DNA from: Hetaerina americana | Taxonomy: Eukaryota > Arthropoda > Insecta > Odonata > Calopterygidae | DNA length: 64,000 nt | Direction: 5' to 3' | Assembly: GCA_022747635.1 (NCBI GenBank) | Contig: JAKTNV010000008.1 | Span: 2,211,001-2,275,000, forward strand | Part shown: piece after piece, positions 45,951 to 55,862 of the stretch | How the letters are laid out: every line of letters begins with the position of its first letter | Numbering within the stretch: the stretch's first letter is position 1 | The notes under the pieces: model-generated | Databases searched by the model: none | Told to the model about the DNA's origin: nothing | Seen by the model: only the letters and a program-made list of their open reading frames with translations | Position numbers and translations under genes: made by a program

Positions 45951-47706
45951 GATCTAAAAATAAAAATTGTCTAATGGGAAAGAACACGATGGACGTACTT
46001 CACAGGCCTAGATTGAGACAAAGCACTTCTAACTCCCCTTTGTCACATCTATGTGAGAATAAGGGTATTGCAAAATTTGGCCTGCCGCGAAATATGGCTC
46101 GAAGCAAGAAGATGCACAATATATGAACTACATTCCCTTTGTATTCGGTATATTTTACGGTTTAAGTTAAGAGGGGATTTTATGTGCGATTGCAATATGA
46201 CATGTGAAAAGGTACACAATCTAATCTTGGGAAAAAATTTGAATTTTGGTGTAATATCCTTAAAAAACACCACCCTAATCAGGAAATGTGTACCCAGACG
46301 AGAGGAAGGTCTCGAAATCCACGTAACCTACTGTTGAGAGATTAAACTTCAGATTGATGAGAGATTGTTGAGATTTATTGGAATAATTTTAATAATGAAG
46401 TCTTTGACGTATGTATGCGTTTTTTGCAGTGTTATTTACTTGATAATCATGTAGAAACATTGAAATTGGTCGAAATAAGTATTCTTTAAGTGATAACTAC
46501 CATAACTGTGGTCATTGATAAATCACAGCCATCGTGTCAGACGTAGACCGCTTTTGGCCATGCATGTCACGTGACTGCATTTAGATGTCTAGCAAAGGGC
46601 AAAGGAATCTTCCCGATCGAATCAGCATCCGTTGATGTAATGGCGCGTTTCGGAAGGCAAGGCGCGCAACTCTCTGATGCGAATGTGTTCCAGTGGGAGA
46701 CCCTGGGTTTCCTCCGATCGACGAGAGAGACTTCGGAGATGCCCCCTCCTCCCACCCTCCCCACTTCGTAGTTCTCCGCCCTCGTTACCTAGCGCCTGCA
46801 CCCCCCCCCCAACCCGCCGCCGGTGACCGGCCGGCGATTTCTTCTTTTCAGTCGTCCACGCGTGGGTTGGGTTCCCCCCGGGGGGAAAGGGGGCTGGAAG
46901 GGGTGAGGGCGGTTGTGGGCTGCGTGGGTGGCGAAAGCCGGTCGAATCCATTTTTGGCAATGTTACCAACCCCATCGGAAAAAAGGAAACGTTTCACCGC
47001 TGCCCGGAGGCCGGTCGCGCCTCGAGAAATGGCCGCCGTGAGTTTTCTGATGTCGGCGGCTCTTTGAGAGTCAGTCGTCGTGGTTGGAGCGTCCGGCGCG
47101 AGAGGCCGGGCTTCGAATCGACGTGATTCTTCCAGAGAAGGCACGGATAGAAACTGCCCCTCCCCTCCCCCCCCTCCCGCTCTTGTGTCTTGGAACTCAG
47201 TCATTCGCCCTGGAGCGAGTTTCACCCGTCAACTGTTAAACCAACCGCCAGGTGTGGTTCGGATTGATTCTCGGATTCGTGTAAAGAGATCAGGGAATTT
47301 ATTTTATTGTTCTACTCCAGAGTAGCTTTTGCTCTCCAGCGACCCGTTTCTCAAATCTTTAACGTTTCTAAACGATTCCACTGAATACTGTCTGAAATTA
47401 AATACAGGTCGTAAAGTTATCAGAGTCACTTTCATTGTAATGCAAACAAGTAGCAAATATTGAACTATTGATTATCATTAGGAAACTCCGTTGGTGCCAA
47501 TTGTAAACTAGCTTCCAACCACTACCGCTCTTACGTTGGTTGGGATTGGACTTACCTTGCGCCGCGAGTGGATGAGGCGGGGGCCTCTTCCGGCTTACGC
47601 TCTCGTGGCTGTTTGATCACGTAAGTGTGGAGGGTGCAAGTGAGTGAGAGGTGTACTTCTCCCTCGAAGTTTCATCGCGAAAACTATTGTTACCATTATT
47701 GCTGGT
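45951..47706. other. No gene recognised; GC-rich island at about 46,740-47,230
   Basis: Frames at 46,622-46,975 (-) and 46,693-47,067 (+) overlap within the island. No domain is seen. Confidence 0.5.
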
Positions 47707-47870
47707 TGTTAAGGTAGGTTTTTGATGGTTGCAAGCGTCCAAACAGTGCGGTGACAATCCCGTGTCTTCCCTCCTAACAGAACACAAACCAGCGTCCTAC
47801 TACTGCACAACAAGCCCCTCTTTATCTCCACATACTCCCTTCCGTCCTTCAACACGTCCGACATCCCTAA
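47707..47870 (-). mobile_element. LINE-B 3' end
   Basis: Reverse complement of the LINE-B tail: TTAAGGTAGGTTTTTGATGG then blocks equivalent to CCTCTTTATCTC and ACACGTCCGACATCCCTAAC. It is more diverged than other copies and stops abruptly at a TAATTAATTAAAATATTAA junction with LINE-D. Confidence 0.75.
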
Positions 47871-48600
47871 CCTAATTAATTAAAATATTAATAGCCTCTC
47901 CTCAATTAACGCCTTCTTTGCTGAAGCTATTCTTCGCTTGATGTCGGTCGAGCTTCTTCCATCCCATGTTATACTTCTGCTGCCCAGCTAGATGAACGAT
48001 CCCCCTTGCTCTAGTTTCACTCCTCGAATTGTGATATCTGCATCCAGCTTCTCTCTTCCGCACTCACAAGGTTTTTAGTTTTCTTCTTGTTGATGTTCAT
48101 GTTATATTCCCTCCGTAATTGATCCATAGCACTTGCAGAGTTGCTTGCAAGGTCCTCTCGCGTTTCCGCCACTACTGCGATGTCATCTGCAAACCGGAGC
48201 ATGTGGATTTATTCTCCATTCATCCTTGACTCCTTTGACACCCAATTCTTGTGTTTCTTTTATTGTCTCTTCCAGGTATACGTTCAATATTCCTAGCGAG
48301 AGGTTGTACCTTTGTCTTACTCCTTTTTTTACTTTGGCTTTATTTTTTTTCAATTTTTCGTTTACATTGTTGTTACTAGATTATTGTAGAGGTTAAGGAT
48401 AATTTTTCTGTCGCTGTAGTCCAAACCAAGCGTTCTACTGTCTTGAACATCTTGTTCCATTCGACGTCGTCGATTGGCTTCTCCGAGTCCACGAATCATG
48501 TCTCATTTTTTCGGTCGGAACTCTCAAGCTGAGAATTGCCTCTCTTGCTCTCAGTTTTTCTTGAATCAGAAATGGTTTTCTGAGAGAATTGGTTTCCTTC
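47871..48600 (-). mobile_element. LINE-D reverse-transcriptase fragment
   Basis: On the minus strand it shows motif A as FVDSEKPIDDVEW near 48,460-48,500, then a block equivalent to KGVRQ..LS, YLEETIKET and motif C as MLRFADDIAVVAET (ATG at 48,202). It continues with REYNMNINKKKTK and a region like GREEDADIQIRGVKLE. Both catalytic Asp regions are recognisable. Frames change several times, with only 48,017-48,202 open, so it is inactive. The motifs differ from LINE-B (FADD against IADD), so it is a different family. Confidence 0.85.
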
Positions 48601-48698
48601 TATCCTTCCTTAAATTCTTCGGCTAATTATCCGAGTAACGATTTACAGGTATATACATATACAAAATGTATGTGTACGTATATTTTGTCTATTCGAAT

Positions 48699-48965
48699 CC
48701 TATGGAGGCAGGAAAAATGGATGAAGGGCATATTTACTGGCAGTGGGATGTTGAAGACTGTGGTTGAGGGGAGAATGTTAGGCAAACGAGGAAAGGGAAG
48801 GAGCAGGGTAGGGATGATGGACGGGATGAAGGGAGGGAGAAGGTACTCAGAGATGAAGAGGGCTCTGATGTAGAGTAGGATACTGGATTTTATATTTTGT
48901 TAGGAATCACAAAATTTTTATTTAGTAATTATGTCCATCCAAAAACCTACCTTAACCGATAGATT
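48699..48965 (+). mobile_element. LINE-B 3' end with intact C-terminal frame
   Basis: The open frame reads RQEKWMKGIFTGSGMLKTVV, EGRMLGKRGKGRSRVGMMDG, and RYSEMKRALM before a stop, followed by the 3' end with GTCCATCCAAAAACCTACC and TTAACCGATAG. It is the cleanest LINE-B tail here, so probably one of the younger insertions. The mariner lies 28 bp further on. Confidence 0.9.
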
Positions 48966-48976
48966 ATATCTTATAA

Positions 48977-48993
48977 TAATATATATATATATA
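48977..48993. repeat. (TA)n at left mariner junction
   Basis: Short TA-rich tract; its last TA (48,992-48,993) is the presumed mariner target duplication. Confidence 0.85.
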
Positions 48994-49143
48994 CTACCTT
49001 GATCAAAAAGTTCCCGGAATAACCACCGTGTGGCGCTCCCATCGTTCCGATTTGAGTTCTGTTTTTTTTGTTAAATTGGTACATCTGTTGTTGATATTCC
49101 CTTTAAATCTTAGTGTCATAACTTGACATTTTCAAAAGTTACG
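48994..49143 (+). repeat. Left terminal inverted repeat of mariner (150 bp)
   Basis: Pairs with 50,166-50,316. Differences are two substitutions in the GTGTGGCGC / ATGTGTCGC part, one extra T in the right copy's T-run (8 against 9), and one substitution near the inner end. Mariner repeats are usually about 20-40 bp. Confidence 0.95.
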
Positions 49144-49198
49144 TAGCCAAGAGTACATCTATCTCTGTGTGTGTTGGCGATCTTTTACAATTGCAGAA

Positions 49199-50165
49199 AT
49201 GGATTTAAATTTGAAACAACGAACTTGTATTAAATTTTGCGTAAAAAACGGATTTAGTGGCGCACGGACGTTGGAAAAGTGTTTCGGCCACGATTCTCTA
49301 AAAAAAACGGTCGTTTACCAGTGGCACGAGCGGTTCAGAAGTGGTCGTGAGTCAATCGAAGATGATGAACGCAGTGGCAGACCATCGACATCGAAAGTCG
49401 GTGAAAAAATTGATAAAGTAAAAGAAATGTTGGTCAATAACCGCAAATTAACCATCAGAGAAATAGCGGAGGACTTGAACATTGCCTATGGATCCGCCCA
49501 AGACATTGTGGTTAATGATTTGGGTTTCCGTCGTGTAGTAGCAAAGTTGGTGCCAAAAGACCTCAATTTCATGCAAAAAAGAGACCGTGTTGACGTCGCA
49601 AAAGACATGATTTGCGAGGCTGAATCCGATCCCACATTCATCAAAAGGATCATTACTGGAGACGAGACGTGGGTTTATGAGTACGACACGCAATCCAGAC
49701 ATCAGGCAAGTGAATGGCGTTCACCAAATGAGCCGAGACCAAAAAAACCACGTCGTTTTCAGTCAAAAAAGAAGGCAATGCTGACGGTTTTCATGGATTA
49801 CAACGGTGTAGTGCATCATGAATTTTTGCCAGAAGGCCAGACAGTAAACAAAGAGTATTATTTGGGCGTTATGAGACGTTTGCGTGAAGCAATTCGCCGA
49901 AAGAGACCAGAAATGTGGGCAGAAAACTCGTGGATTTTGCACCATGATAACGCACCGTCGCACAGTGCTATCATTATTCGTAATTTTTTGACGAAAAATG
50001 CAACAAATACCATCCAACAGCCACCGAATTCACCTGATTTGGCTCCCTGTGACTTCTTTCTGTTCAATCGAGTTAAAAAAACCATTACGGGGAACGCGTT
50101 TTAGCAGCCGAGAGGAAGTAATGGAAAAATCGCAGGAAGCACTGATGGACATACCGAAAACCGAC
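49199..50165 (+). pseudogene. Mariner DD34D transposase, frameshifted and C-terminally truncated
   Basis: It would cut and paste the element by binding the TIRs and cleaving at TA sites. I chose the ATG at 49,199 (MDLNLKQRT) because homologues start there; the frame itself opens at 49,169. Numbered from 49,169: an N-terminal helix-turn-helix with KFCVKNGFSGARTLEKCFG; the linker DDERSGRPST at 65-74; a second helical domain; GDETWVY with catalytic Asp165; HHDNAPSHS with Asp260; SPDLAPCDFF with Asp295, which is 34 residues between the last two. The frame then stops at 50,104 because an A-run of seven (50,075-50,081) shifts it. In the next frame LRGTRF, SSREEV and DIPKTD continue the family pattern to about 50,163, where the right TIR begins, so the usual W..RW.KCI..GEYFEGD end is absent. 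Confidence 0.93.
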
Positions 50166-50316
50166 CGTAACTTTTGCAAATGTCAAGTTATGACACTAAG
50201 ATTTAAAGGGAATATCAACAACAGATGTACCAATTTAACAAAAAAAAACAGAACTCAAATCGGAACGATGGGAGCGACACATGGTGGTTATTCCGGGAAC
50301 TTTTTGATCAAGGTAG
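50166..50316 (+). repeat. Right terminal inverted repeat of mariner (151 bp)
   Basis: Inverted copy of 48,994-49,143. It begins directly after the last transposase-like residues, where the C-terminal coding end would be expected. Confidence 0.95.
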
Positions 50317-50343
50317 TATATATATATATATATATATATATAT
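50317..50343. repeat. (TA)n at right mariner junction
   Basis: Thirteen TA units; the first TA is the presumed target duplication. Confidence 0.9.
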
Positions 50344-51254
50344 TCGTGCATCAATAAACACATAAATCAGAATCTTTGATAGCCACGGGTTTTGAAGTAT
50401 TTTGAAGTAAACATTCCTCCGGCGAATGCGAAACAATCCTCTCAAGTGCGATTCACCTAAAACAACTCTCACAAGAGTAAACTTCCGATGTATAGTGTAT
50501 TTCTGCGCGTCTCTATGGACAATGATATGGCGTTGAAGCCGCTCGTGCAAATGCGTCGGGGAGGGCTCGGCCATTTCTTCTTGAAAGCTCAATGATTGGC
50601 TCGCCTGGGTTTGCCGCCCTGACTGCGTTCCTCGGAGGGATTCATCCCATTAAGGAGGAGGGCAGGGGCGGCAGGGGGGAGGGGAGGGGGAGGCGGCCGA
50701 ATTAATCGTTTACTTGGGCGGCGGCGCCTTCGGAAACCCTGGCGCCTTGGGCGTCGCTCTCGTCCCAGCCCTGGCGCCCCCCCCAATCGTTCCCCTTGGC
50801 CGTGCACCCCCTCCCTCTCCCCCCGCCCCCTTCTGTCCTCCGGGGGGGGGGGTTGTTTCCCCTCCTCACGTCACTCCTCGACGCGCCATTGGGATGGGGA
50901 AGGAAGCAGGCTTTTGTTTTTTCCCCTTGGGTCGCCGCCCCTCTGCGGGTGGAAGACGTTCCTTATTTCGCCCGTCGTCCTTTCCGTTCTTTATTCGGCG
51001 CTGCTTATCATTTCGGGCCCCCGGAAATGAATCAAAGGCGCTCTATATTCCCGTTGTACTGCTCTCTCGTTGGTCGCGGGGCGATCCGACTCTCATTGCC
51101 TTTGTTTTATTTTTAGAGATTCCCCAAATACCTGTTTCCATTCAAACGCGAATGCATTAAATGCTGAAATAGGTTCTTTTCTCGATTGGGAGTGAAATCC
51201 ATCGTATTCCTCGTTTACGTCGATTTCCAACCGTCCCCACGTTCCACAATATTA
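50344..51254. other. No gene recognised; GC-rich island at about 50,580-51,010
   Basis: Overlapping frames of 148 and 106 aa (+) in poly-C/G DNA; no domain. A G-run lies at 50,842-50,851. Confidence 0.5.
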
Positions 51255-51490
51255 ACTCCCAAATTTGACGCAATTTCGGTCTTTTTCGTGAGGGGATCCC
51301 ATAATACACCAGCAGCATATTCTAAATGAGGCGAACCAATAGCAGATAACATTTCTCTTTGATCTTTCTATCACATTTACCAAGTACTCTTATATTAAAT
51401 CCTAATATTTTGTCACCTTTTCCACATATTCCCCGCACGTGTTTCGCCCCGGAGGGATCGAGAGTGAGGGTAACACCTAAGTATTCAGTT
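51255..51490 (-). mobile_element. LINE-A reverse-transcriptase C-terminal fragment
   Basis: The minus strand encodes EYLGVTLTLDPS, GAKHVRGICGKGDKILGFNI, RVLGKCDRKIKEKCYLLLVR and an NMLLVYYGIP block equivalent to EYAAGVWDP. This is the well-known end of jockey/CR1-type reverse transcriptases. It overlaps the left part of the 37,308-37,830 copy and extends further 5' in the ORF. One frameshift (LVR to HLEYAA) is visible. Confidence 0.9.
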
Positions 51491-52729
51491 CAGAGTCTAC
51501 AAAATCCATTTCGGTGTTCCAATAGGGGACCAGATCTTCCAAGTTGAGGTGGGCGCTACTCTCCGCTATGATGCGAACCTTCTGTTTGATTCCCCAGGCT
51601 TAAGAGGTTCAGAATAGTGTTCTCGGCTCCCATCAGTCCAGAGTGTTGACTCCAGCTTCAGGCAGTTTGAGTTAGCATCTGAATCGCCGATGTATTCGCT
51701 CCGTGTGCCACCATTTCGCATGAACCCTTTCTTCCGAGAATCTTGAAAAATCCTCCAATTGGGCGTGAAGACCAGCAGTGAATAACTCCAGAAAAATTCA
51801 CCTTGAAAGAATAGAGGGTGATGATACAGTTCATTTGATCTCGATTTATTTGAGCGTTGCCCGTAGAACGGGTTACCGTGTTTATTTGCGTGCGCAGGTG
51901 ATGGTTTATGTGTCGCTGATGTGAAAAAGGATCGCTCGTGACAAATGTTGCATATTTGGATATAAATAATTGTTCTTAATGCTCGTGAATGATGCATACT
52001 ATCCTGTGGACACACTCGTGTGTGTAATAAAATGATGACTGTCGTCCCGAGTATGTTGTTCATTTTGAAATTGTTCGCTGCGCGCCTCTGTTACATGTCG
52101 TCGGGAATAGGTGAGGGTGCCCGTCTCCGCACCGCTCCCGTTGGTTCATCGAGGGTGATTGGGGCGAAACTTGAGTTAAATGAGTGATTTTGATTTGCGT
52201 TTCGTTCACATGAATCAATTTGTTTGATTGAAAATTCCTAAATTAATGGAAATTCTCGCCTCTAGCGGACGGTTGGAAATAAGCATTATTAAATTTTGCT
52301 GGGAGTCACGTTGTTTGCTGGTTGGGGGGGGGGGGCAAGGGGGGCGGTGCTCCCCCCTCGCGAATATCTCATTCTCCCCCCCCCCCCCATTCCCCACACC
52401 TCCGCTATGTTAATGACCTCACCCGCTGACGCATCTTTGCGAAATATAGTGATGCCACGGGCGCTGGTGCTCGCCCGCCTTGCCGTGGTGGGTCACCGCG
52501 AGGGCTGGTGCTCTTGCCTTCTCTCTTTGCCGCATCGTCTTCTTCATTCCGGCTTCTGTGGGCTCGCCGCTCGAGAAATGCTTTCCTTTCTAGGACTCGA
52601 GAGATGCGAGTTATTGCGTATCGTAGTTATTACTTCGCGCCCGAGATGGCGTTGCCTTTTATTTGGGTGGAATTCGAATTATTCCTCGCCTTATAATCAA
52701 AGAATAAGTTTTAGAAAAATATAAGTCAT
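51491..52729. other. No gene recognised
   Basis: The frame at 51,566-52,063 (-, 165 aa) lies in ordinary-composition DNA but shows no domain. C/G runs lie at 52,324-52,335 and 52,376-52,389. The frame at 52,296-52,724 (+) crosses them. Confidence 0.4.
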
Positions 52730-52776
52730 TGCATCTACATCTATGGCGTGGCGAGGGCGTGTGGCAGGGGATGTTA
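52730..52776 (-). mobile_element. LINE-A extreme 3' end
   Basis: The + strand shows GCATCTACATCTATGGCGTG, GCGAGGG and GTGTGGCAGGGGATGTTA, like 41,288-41,345. Strongly truncated. Confidence 0.55.
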
Positions 52777-52826
52777 AAATCGATTGCGGTCTTGTCTATT
52801 ATGATCTTTTACGGTATTTTAGATCT

Positions 52827-53159
52827 AGCTGTGCTTGGCGGATCGTCGAGCTGTGCGTATTGTACCAGTTATGTTATTTTCTGTTGCTCTTGTTTTTACT
52901 TTTTGTGATGAAAATGTGACGAGGGGACATCACTGGGAATATGTGGACACAATTAAGCAAGATACGACAAGAAAACTACTAAGTCTAACTGCCGAGGACT
53001 TCGAATGGTACTTTAAATAGTGCGAAAGAAGATGGAATAAGTGCATATCAACGAATGGAGAGTACTTCGAAAAGGGGATAAAATCGAAGCGGACTAAATT
53101 TTGCAAAATAAAGTTTTTAATGACCTCAGATCGCGTATTTAATGGACAGACCTCGTATG
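52827..53159 (+). mobile_element. Mariner-2 copy with large internal deletion
   Basis: The 5' part (52,827-52,919) matches the reverse complement of 39,284-39,350. At about 52,920 it jumps to the transposase C-terminal region: AEDFEWYFK, a stop, then CERRWNKCISTNGEYFEK, and the right TIR with TCGCGTATTTAATGGACAGA. The catalytic core is gone, so this is a MITE-like deletion derivative. The left TIR is not visible. Confidence 0.75.
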
Positions 53160-55034
53160 TCTGTAACGTCCTCAGATGAGCACTCTGCCTCAAATAACGC
53201 TGTCAATTTAACCTGTATTTAAGCTTACGGTCAACTGGTGCCTCCCATCGTAATTCTTTCAATAGTGTCGTGACACTGCCATTTTATTCATAACAACCTT
53301 AAACAACCGAATCTAAGGGTCGTGAGTCCAGAGCCCTCTTCCTTTGATCTTTATTACTACGGGTCAATTGTTGCTGGAAAATTAAATTTCGTTTTTCCTT
53401 TTTATTTGCTAGTATGCCCCCTTGTATGGCTTGGTATGATACGCCGCAGGGAAAATGAAACGCCCCTCGTGGATTTCATGCGGGGCGTTTCATTTGCTGC
53501 TGTACAATTTATTGGAAAGATAGATAGACGCTCAATAAATTGCTTTGGGAATATCATAATTAGATAACGCTTCTACTTATGGGGTCAAATAAGTATTGTA
53601 CTATCTTCAAAGTGTGTCAGTAGGCATCTTTTTTTGCCCCCAATGGCGAAGAGTAACCGAAGTCTCGCTTTGAGCAAATAATGGATGTAATCCATTACGT
53701 GTTTATACAAATTTTGAAAGTGGTGCTGTCTTGTAAATTTTCGCCGAAGTCTTCGTCATCTTCGAAGTCGCCATGGTTTTCGGAGCTCCGCCATTCATTT
53801 GTCGGCCCAAGGCAAATAATAACATTACGACTCTCTGTTCATCGATGTCCCTTCTCTCCTGTCTCGGTTTCTTCTTTCCCATCGAGGGAAAGGAAGTCTA
53901 GATAGGTGTTGTCCTTGAGTGGATTGTATTAGACTACTTTTGCGGGCATTCTCGACTTGATAGGTGTGTTGAATTGGGATGCTCAGCGTTGGAAAATTGG
54001 ACAAAGGTCACCTGAATGACAGTTGACAGTGTTGGATTGGAGGATATGGGAGGCATCCTTTTTATTTTAATTCAATAATTTAGTAGCGCGTGGCCATTGA
54101 AACTGTTGAATTAATGCGATCATATAAATTCTGTTACCTGCAAAGTGATGTCGAGTTTTTCCCAGCCCTCCGTCTTGTCTCTTGGGAATCGTGCGTGATG
54201 CCCTAAGAGCAGTCAGTAGTATCTTCAACGTTTTCTGAAAGTGAGGAAATAATCGGAAATGAAAGAGTTTTTTTATTCTTCCGCCATGCACGTGTGATCC
54301 GCCCCTTCCGTTGTTGATGACGACGAACTGGGAATTACGCTGCCGGGTCGGGCGATGGATGCCCGCGTTCCCTGTTTCCCTCGAATATCCACCGGAGGAG
54401 GAAAGTGAATTCCTCCTCCTCCTCCTGCTGCTTCTGCCGCCTTGTGCCCTGAACCCCTTGCCACGCCGCGGGACTATATCGGTTCGTCTGGAAAAGGGAT
54501 GTGACTCAGACTCAGGGAAAGGGCGGTGTGGAGAGCGGGAGGGGAGGAGAAGATAGCGGGAAGAGGATTGGCTGTCCTTCTTTCGATGGAGACAAAAAAC
54601 ACTGGCCGGCATGATCTGCTCCATTCGCTACTATTACTACTCCAGCCTCCTCACTACCCTCCCTCCCCCTCCCTCCCTTCCCCGCCACCACGCTCATTTA
54701 GCTCCGCTTAGCAAAATATTTGTGCATCTTACGTGTTTCCCGTCGGGCGCTTGCAAAATGCGTATAATTAGCCCCCGCGAGCACCATCCCGCCCCTCCCA
54801 CCCCCTTCCACCATTCCCATTTCCCCTCTCGACTCGGGAAATCTTTTCCATCGGCGAGGATTGAAAGGCGTAGGAATCGAATCATTCAGAAAACGTTTAT
54901 CGCTTGTCGGAGTTAAACGTTAGCCTTTATTTCCATCCTTCCGTCGCCCACAGTTCACTTCCCTTCCCCTAAAATTAAATAGCAACACTGCTGAATAAAC
55001 TAATTACATATTATTATAATTATTATGTAATCTA
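53160..55034. other. No gene recognised; hairpin and GC-rich island
   Basis: A 14-bp inverted repeat at 53,453-53,495 is annotated separately. A GC-rich island with trinucleotide CCT/CTG runs spans about 54,270-54,870. The 185-aa frame at 54,067-54,624 (-) crosses it without a recognisable domain. Confidence 0.45.
53453..53495. repeat. Hairpin: perfect 14-bp arms, 15-nt loop
   Basis: AAATGAAACGCCCC at 53,453-53,466 and its complement at 53,482-53,495. No T-run follows. Role unknown. Confidence 0.85.
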
Positions 55035-55452
55035 CGGTTAAGGTAGGTTTTGGATAGACACAAACTACCAAATGAATATTTTGTGACTCCTAACAAAATT
55101 TAGCAACCTACTCTACATCAGGTCCCTCTTCATCTCTGAGTATCTTATTCCTCATCCCGTCCAACATCCCTATCCTGTTCCTTCCCTTTCCTCGTTTGCC
55201 TAACATTCTCCCCTCTATTACAGGCTTTAACATCCCACTGCCGGTCAATACCCCCTTCATCCACTTTTCCTGCCTCCATAGGATTTATCCCAACAAAGCC
55301 CTCTCTTCGCTCGCCATACCAAGTACTTCCTCATTTGTTTTCTTCCCTGTCCATTTCACCTTCTCCATTCTTCTCCACACCCACATTTCAGAAGCCTCCA
55401 GTCTACGTCTATCCTCCTGCTTCAACGACCACGTTTCCACGCCATACATAGC
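55035..55452 (-). mobile_element. LINE-B 3' region, ORF C-terminus and tail
   Basis: Minus-strand blocks run ALYGVETW-like (near 55,445), ED.RRLEA near 55,405, KVKWTGKK, NEEVLGMASEE, LLG-NPMEAGKVDEG and the GKRGKGR basic end, then the 3' end with TTTTGTTAGGAGTCAC and GTCTATCCAAAACCTACC. The frame is broken but all blocks are present. It is the most complete C-terminal copy of the family here. Confidence 0.88.
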
Positions 55453-55556
55453 TAACAAATATTTAAACTAACTCAATAACTATTGACAAATAAGAACACT
55501 GTTTTCTTTTTTTAGACGATTAATTTTGAATATTACTTTATGCTTCTCCATGATTC

Positions 55557-55862
55557 AAGTTAGTCGAGTGGGTAGAGCGTTCGGCTGCTGACCTGTGGTT
55601 CACGGATTCACTCTTCGTGACCCTAGATACTTCGCCCATTTTCGGCTTCCACATCTTCCTACGGGCATGAGGTTTAGTACAAAGCTGCCCTCATTCTCCT
55701 AACAAACCTTCGGGGTTGATTGCTGTGGTTGGTACTTGCACTACGCAAAGTGAATGGGAGGAAATGTCTCAATTCAATAAGATTTTTGTTGGCATTTTGA
55801 AAATGGCACGGGTTTGCCCTTGTGGTTCCAAATGTCGGGCTTAGGGCGGCGTAAAATAAATA
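55557..55862 (+). mobile_element. SINE-3 copy (tRNA-headed)
   Basis: Tail block ACAAACCTTCGGGGTTGATT matches SINE-3 at 20,035 and 40,206. The head TTAGTCGAGTGGGTAGAGCG is A-box-like; the B box (GGTTCACGGATTCACTC) is degenerate. It ends in a short AAATAAAT tail. Confidence 0.6.

Larger units (their letters stand above)
48994..50316 (+). mobile_element. Mariner element, near-complete, unusually long TIRs
   Basis: A 1,323-bp element runs from CTACCTTGATCAAAAAGTTC to its inverted copy and is bordered on both sides by TA inside (TA)n tracts, the target of Tc1/mariner elements. It encodes one transposase. Terminal repeats are about 150 bp, with three substitutions and one indel between them, which points to recent origin. 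The 7-A frameshift and a missing C-terminus probably make it non-autonomous. It belongs to the DD34D mariner group; the protein is close in style to the mariner type that is widespread in arthropods (HHDNAPSHS, SPDLAPCDFF). Confidence 0.97.

Noticed and set aside
49448..50085. Minus-strand ORFs inside the mariner
   Set aside because: Shadow frames of the transposase.
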